Positions 14,310 through 16,600 of a stretch of DNA of 16,600 nt are shown in pieces. The position numbers and the translations under genes are program-made. This DNA comes from Fidelibacterota bacterium UBA1134 (GTDB lineage: Bacteria > Fidelibacterota > Marinisomatia > Marinisomatales > S15-B10), in assembly GCA_002311975.1 (NCBI GenBank), contig DCAL01000039.1, positions 1,328 to 17,927 of the forward strand, given 5' to 3'. The notes beneath the pieces are model-generated. The model was not told the origin of the DNA and searched no databases. It was given only the letters and a program-made list of their open reading frames with translations. Each line of letters begins with the position of its first letter. The first letter of the stretch is position 1.

Positions 14310-14963
14310 ATGTCATTCAAACCTCTTGATTACGATTCACTATCCGAGGATAAAATGCTCGCCCGTTCAAAGGAGAATCTTTCGCTCATGAACAAGCGCC
14401 GAAGCGTACGCCATTTTTCTTCGAAGGCAGTCCCTTTCGAAGTGATCAGAAATGCGGTCATGACGGCAGCCTCTGCACCGTCCGGCGCCAACAAACAGCC
14501 GTGGACTTTCGTGATTGTGGAGGATCCGGAGGTGAAGCGCAAGATCCGCATGGCCGCGGAGAAAGAGGAGAAGGAGTTCTACGATCACAGGGCTCCCGAT
14601 GAATGGCTGGCAGATCTCGAACCGATGGGCACCGACTGGCGCAAACCGTTTCTTGAGGATGCGCCCTATCTCATTGTCATATTCAAAAAAAATTACCGGG
14701 TGGACAAGACGCAGCATCTGAAGAACTACTATGTCAATGAGTCTGTGGGAATTGCCTCCGGGTTTCTTCTGACGGCAATCCACAATGCCGGACTGGCAGC
14801 GCTGACGCATACACCCAGTCCCATGGGATTTCTGTCCAAGATTTTGAACCGGCCCCGGAATGAGAAAGCGTTCCTGCTGATTCCCGTGGGGTATCCGGCG
14901 GCGGATGCTGAGGTGCCGGTCTTGACGAAGAAAAGTTTTGAACAAGCAGCGGAGGTGATTTAG
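14310..14963 (+). CDS. Nitroreductase-fold flavoprotein, iodotyrosine-deiodinase-like
   Basis: A 217-residue FMN protein. NKRRSVRHFS (28-37) and SAPSGANKQPWTF (55-67) are the FMN-binding parts of the nitroreductase fold. Overall it follows animal iodotyrosine deiodinase (IYD): VPFEVIRNAV, EDPEVKRKIR, DAPYLIVIFK, HYYNE-like KNYYVNES, and LNRPRNEKAFLLIPVGYPA. Using a human IYD sequence recalled from memory, the three substrate-holding residues Glu157, Tyr161 and Lys182 correspond to Glu87, Tyr91 and Lys112, all kept with identical spacing. IYD removes halogen from mono- and di-halotyrosine by reduction, and active bacterial homologues are known. It is preceded by a structured non-coding gap and followed without spacing by an amidase. 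A broader nitroreductase role remains possible, but the lid residues argue for an IYD-type substrate. Confidence 0.88.
   Translation: MSFKPLDYDSLSEDKMLARSKENLSLMNKRRSVRHFSSKAVPFEVIRNAVMTAASAPSGANKQPWTFVIVEDPEVKRKIRMAAEKEEKEFYDHRAPDEWLADLEPMGTDWRKPFLEDAPYLIVIFKKNYRVDKTQHLKNYYVNESVGIASGFLLTAIHNAGLAALTHTPSPMGFLSKILNRPRNEKAFLLIPVGYPAADAEVPVLTKKSFEQAAEVI
14951..14959 (+). promoter_or_regulatory. Strong ribosome binding site of the amidase gene inside the preceding gene
   Basis: GGAGGTGAT matches the 16S anti-Shine-Dalgarno sequence over nine bases and ends four bases before ATG 14964. It lies in the last codons of the deiodinase-like gene, which indicates coupled expression. Confidence 0.8.
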
Positions 14964-16600
14964 ATGAAGAGACTGCATGAAGCATTAACAGGAATAGCGG
15001 CTGTGGCTGTAGTTGTTGCAGCCGTACTGTATCATAGTGGCGATAAACGTCCTTTCGCAATGTCGGCTGTGCGGCAGGCTGAAAAGCTGACAGGGCTGAA
15101 ATTCGACGGCGGTGAGAGGGCCCTCATGATGGAATCCCTGGCTGAAAATCTGACAAGCTACGAGAATATAAGGCAACTGTCGCTGCCGATTCATATTCCC
15201 CCGGCAATACAGTTTAACCCCTTTCCCATTGACCATCTTGTCGTGCTTGAGAAAAAGTCGGTCCGGTGGAGCCCCGTTGAAATATCTTCCGTGCCTCAGA
15301 ATCTGGAGAAGCTGGCATTTCACTCCGTGGCTGAACTTGCCGAACTCATCCGCACACGCCGGATTACGTCCACGCGACTGACCCAGATGTACCTCAGCCG
15401 CCTGAAAAAGCACGCTCCGGCGCTGGAGTGCGTTGTGACTCTGACAGAGGAACTGGCCCTGGCACAGGCGAAAAGGGCCGATGAGGAGATCGCTGCCGGC
15501 ATCTATCGCGGTCCGCTGCACGGAATTCCTTACGGTGCCAAAGACCTCCTGGCGGTAAAAGGGTACCGGACAACATGGGGCGCCGCGCCGTACAAGGATC
15601 AGGTGATCGATGAGGACGCCACCGTTATCAGAAAGCTCGAAAAAGCGGGCGCCGTGCTGATGGCAAAGCTGACTATGGGCGCCCTTGCGTGGGGCGACGT
15701 CTGGTTCGGCGGCAAGACGCGCAATCCGTGGAATCTGGAGGAAGGATCGAGGGGATCGTCAGCCGGGTCGGGCTCCGCCACGGCGGCGGGACTGGTGGCC
15801 TTTGCCATCGGAACGGAAACGTGGGGATCTATCGTTGCTCCTTCCACCCGCTGCGGCATCACTGGACTGCGACCCACCTTCGGCAGAGTGAGCCGGGCCG
15901 GCGCTATGCCGCTCAGCTGGTCTATGGACAAGATCGGTCCCATGTGCAGGACCGTGGAGGACTGCGCCATCGTGTTCAACGCAATCTACGGACCGGACGG
16001 AATGGATCAGTCGGTGACCACGCTACCGTTCAGCTACTCACCGGAAGTGGATCTGAGCCAGCTGAGGATAGGCTTTCTCGAGCCGGATTTCCGGCGTGAG
16101 TCTGACACGCAGGCGAACGATCTTGCTGTGCTGGAGGTCTTGGAATCGCTGGGCGCCGAACCGGTTCCCATCTCCCTCCCGGACTTCCCGGTGGCCCATC
16201 TTTCCTTTATTCTGAGCGCTGAGGCCGCCGCCGTTTTTGATGATCTTACAAGATCGGAAGAAGACGATCTCTTGGTGCGACAGGGGGAAAACGCCTGGCC
16301 GAACGTCTTCAGGACATCGCGATTCATTCCGGCGGTGGAGTATATTCAGGCCAATCGCGCCAGGCATCTTCTGCAGCAGGAAATGGCCGTACTGATGAAA
16401 ACCGTCGATGTGTACGTGGCGCCCTCTTTCGGCGGTGATAATCTTCTTTTGACGAACCTCACCGGTCACCCCTGCGTGGTGGTACCAAGCGGTTTCAAGG
16501 AAAACGGCAGCCCCTCAAGCATCAGCTTTATGGGACAGCTCTACAATGAGGGGACAGTTCTGGCTGTGGCCAAGGCGTATCAGGATGCCACCGATTGGCA
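14964..16600 (+). CDS. Membrane-anchored or secreted amidase-signature enzyme; 3' end outside window
   Basis: The frame is open from ATG 14964 to the window end (545 complete codons). A hydrophobic stretch at about 8-23 is a signal anchor, followed by a ~100-residue extension before the amidase domain begins near residue 115 (SVAELAELIRTRRITS). The catalytic Ser-cisSer-Lys triad of amidase-signature hydrolases is visible: Lys193 in YGAKDLLAV, Ser265 in GSSAGSGSA, Ser289 in TETWGSIVAPS; the 24-residue Ser-Ser spacing equals that of GatA and FAAH. The ETxGSIVxPS version resembles peptide-amidase-type members rather than GatA. The anchor argues against the tRNA amidotransferase role and for hydrolysis of amides or peptide C-terminal amides in the periplasm. 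It starts directly after the deiodinase-like stop codon with a strong RBS. The substrate is unknown. Confidence 0.9.
   Translation, partial: MKRLHEALTGIAAVAVVVAAVLYHSGDKRPFAMSAVRQAEKLTGLKFDGGERALMMESLAENLTSYENIRQLSLPIHIPPAIQFNPFPIDHLVVLEKKSVRWSPVEISSVPQNLEKLAFHSVAELAELIRTRRITSTRLTQMYLSRLKKHAPALECVVTLTEELALAQAKRADEEIAAGIYRGPLHGIPYGAKDLLAVKGYRTTWGAAPYKDQVIDEDATVIRKLEKAGAVLMAKLTMGALAWGDVWFGGKTRNPWNLEEGSRGSSAGSGSATAAGLVAFAIGTETWGSIVAPSTRCGITGLRPTFGRVSRAGAMPLSWSMDKIGPMCRTVEDCAIVFNAIYGPDGMDQSVTTLPFSYSPEVDLSQLRIGFLEPDFRRESDTQANDLAVLEVLESLGAEPVPISLPDFPVAHLSFILSAEAAAVFDDLTRSEEDDLLVRQGENAWPNVFRTSRFIPAVEYIQANRARHLLQQEMAVLMKTVDVYVAPSFGGDNLLLTNLTGHPCVVVPSGFKENGSPSSISFMGQLYNEGTVLAVAKAYQDATDW

Noticed and set aside
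14033..14320. Open frames on both strands across the structured gap as small genes
   Set aside because: They overlap the hairpins, lack family motifs and good ribosome sites, and run into the supported start at 14310.
1..16600. CRISPR array, tRNA or rRNA genes, insertion sequences, integron sites
   Set aside because: I saw no regularly spaced direct repeats, no tRNA-like GGTTCGAATCC arm in context, no rRNA segments and no transposase or integrase motifs.

Overview
The window looks like bacterial chromosome from a free-living, Gram-negative-type organism. Several products carry signal peptides or envelope anchors, one is a c-type cytochrome, and base composition is moderate. The mix of genes (Npt-type nucleotide transporter with HEAT repeats and a cyclic-nucleotide domain, S9 peptidase, BolA, YidD fusion, membrane-anchored amidase) would suit a marine FCB-group lineage such as Candidatus Marinimicrobia. 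That placement is inference; no rRNA or marker gene is present to fix it.

Layout. (1) Positions 1-859, plus strand: the C-terminal part of malate synthase, then a 67-68 codon ORF that is only the start and the C-terminal tail of isocitrate lyase, so the glyoxylate-shunt operon appears broken here. (2) 916-1629, minus strand: a YidD-domain protein with an added C-terminal membrane domain. (3) 1644-5631, plus strand: a tight three-gene unit. It encodes a secreted UshA-like metallophosphoesterase fused to a tetraheme cytochrome and a LysM domain, then a small membrane/coiled-coil protein, then a secreted S9 prolyl-oligopeptidase-type peptidase. It ends in a strong terminator. (4) About 5650-6720: no intact gene. 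There are small hairpins and a decayed glycosylhydrolase-like gene with one frameshift and three internal stops. (5) 13773 down to 6721, minus strand: a probable six-gene operon of bolA, a two-helix membrane protein, a NYN-domain nuclease, a DUF5362-like membrane protein, a kinase-phospholyase fusion (APH domain plus class III aminotransferase fold), and a large Npt-type transporter with HEAT repeats and a cyclic-nucleotide-binding domain. (6) 13774-14309: a structured non-coding gap with a chain of hairpins and two crossing inverted repeats. (7) 14310 to the end, plus strand: an iodotyrosine-deiodinase-like flavoprotein directly followed by a membrane-anchored amidase-signature enzyme that runs off the window.

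Themes. The 1644-5631 unit is an envelope module: a heme-carrying, probably wall-binding phosphoesterase-like protein with a secreted peptidase. The 9913-12297 protein joins two enzymes that in animals act in succession on hydroxylysine (kinase, then PLP phospholyase). The 14310 protein keeps the three residues by which animal iodotyrosine deiodinase holds its halotyrosine substrate, and with the amidase it may act on modified amino acids or their amides. The most notable items are the phosphoesterase-cytochrome-LysM fusion, the collapsed isocitrate lyase, the kinase-phospholyase fusion, the deiodinase-like enzyme and its structured upstream region.
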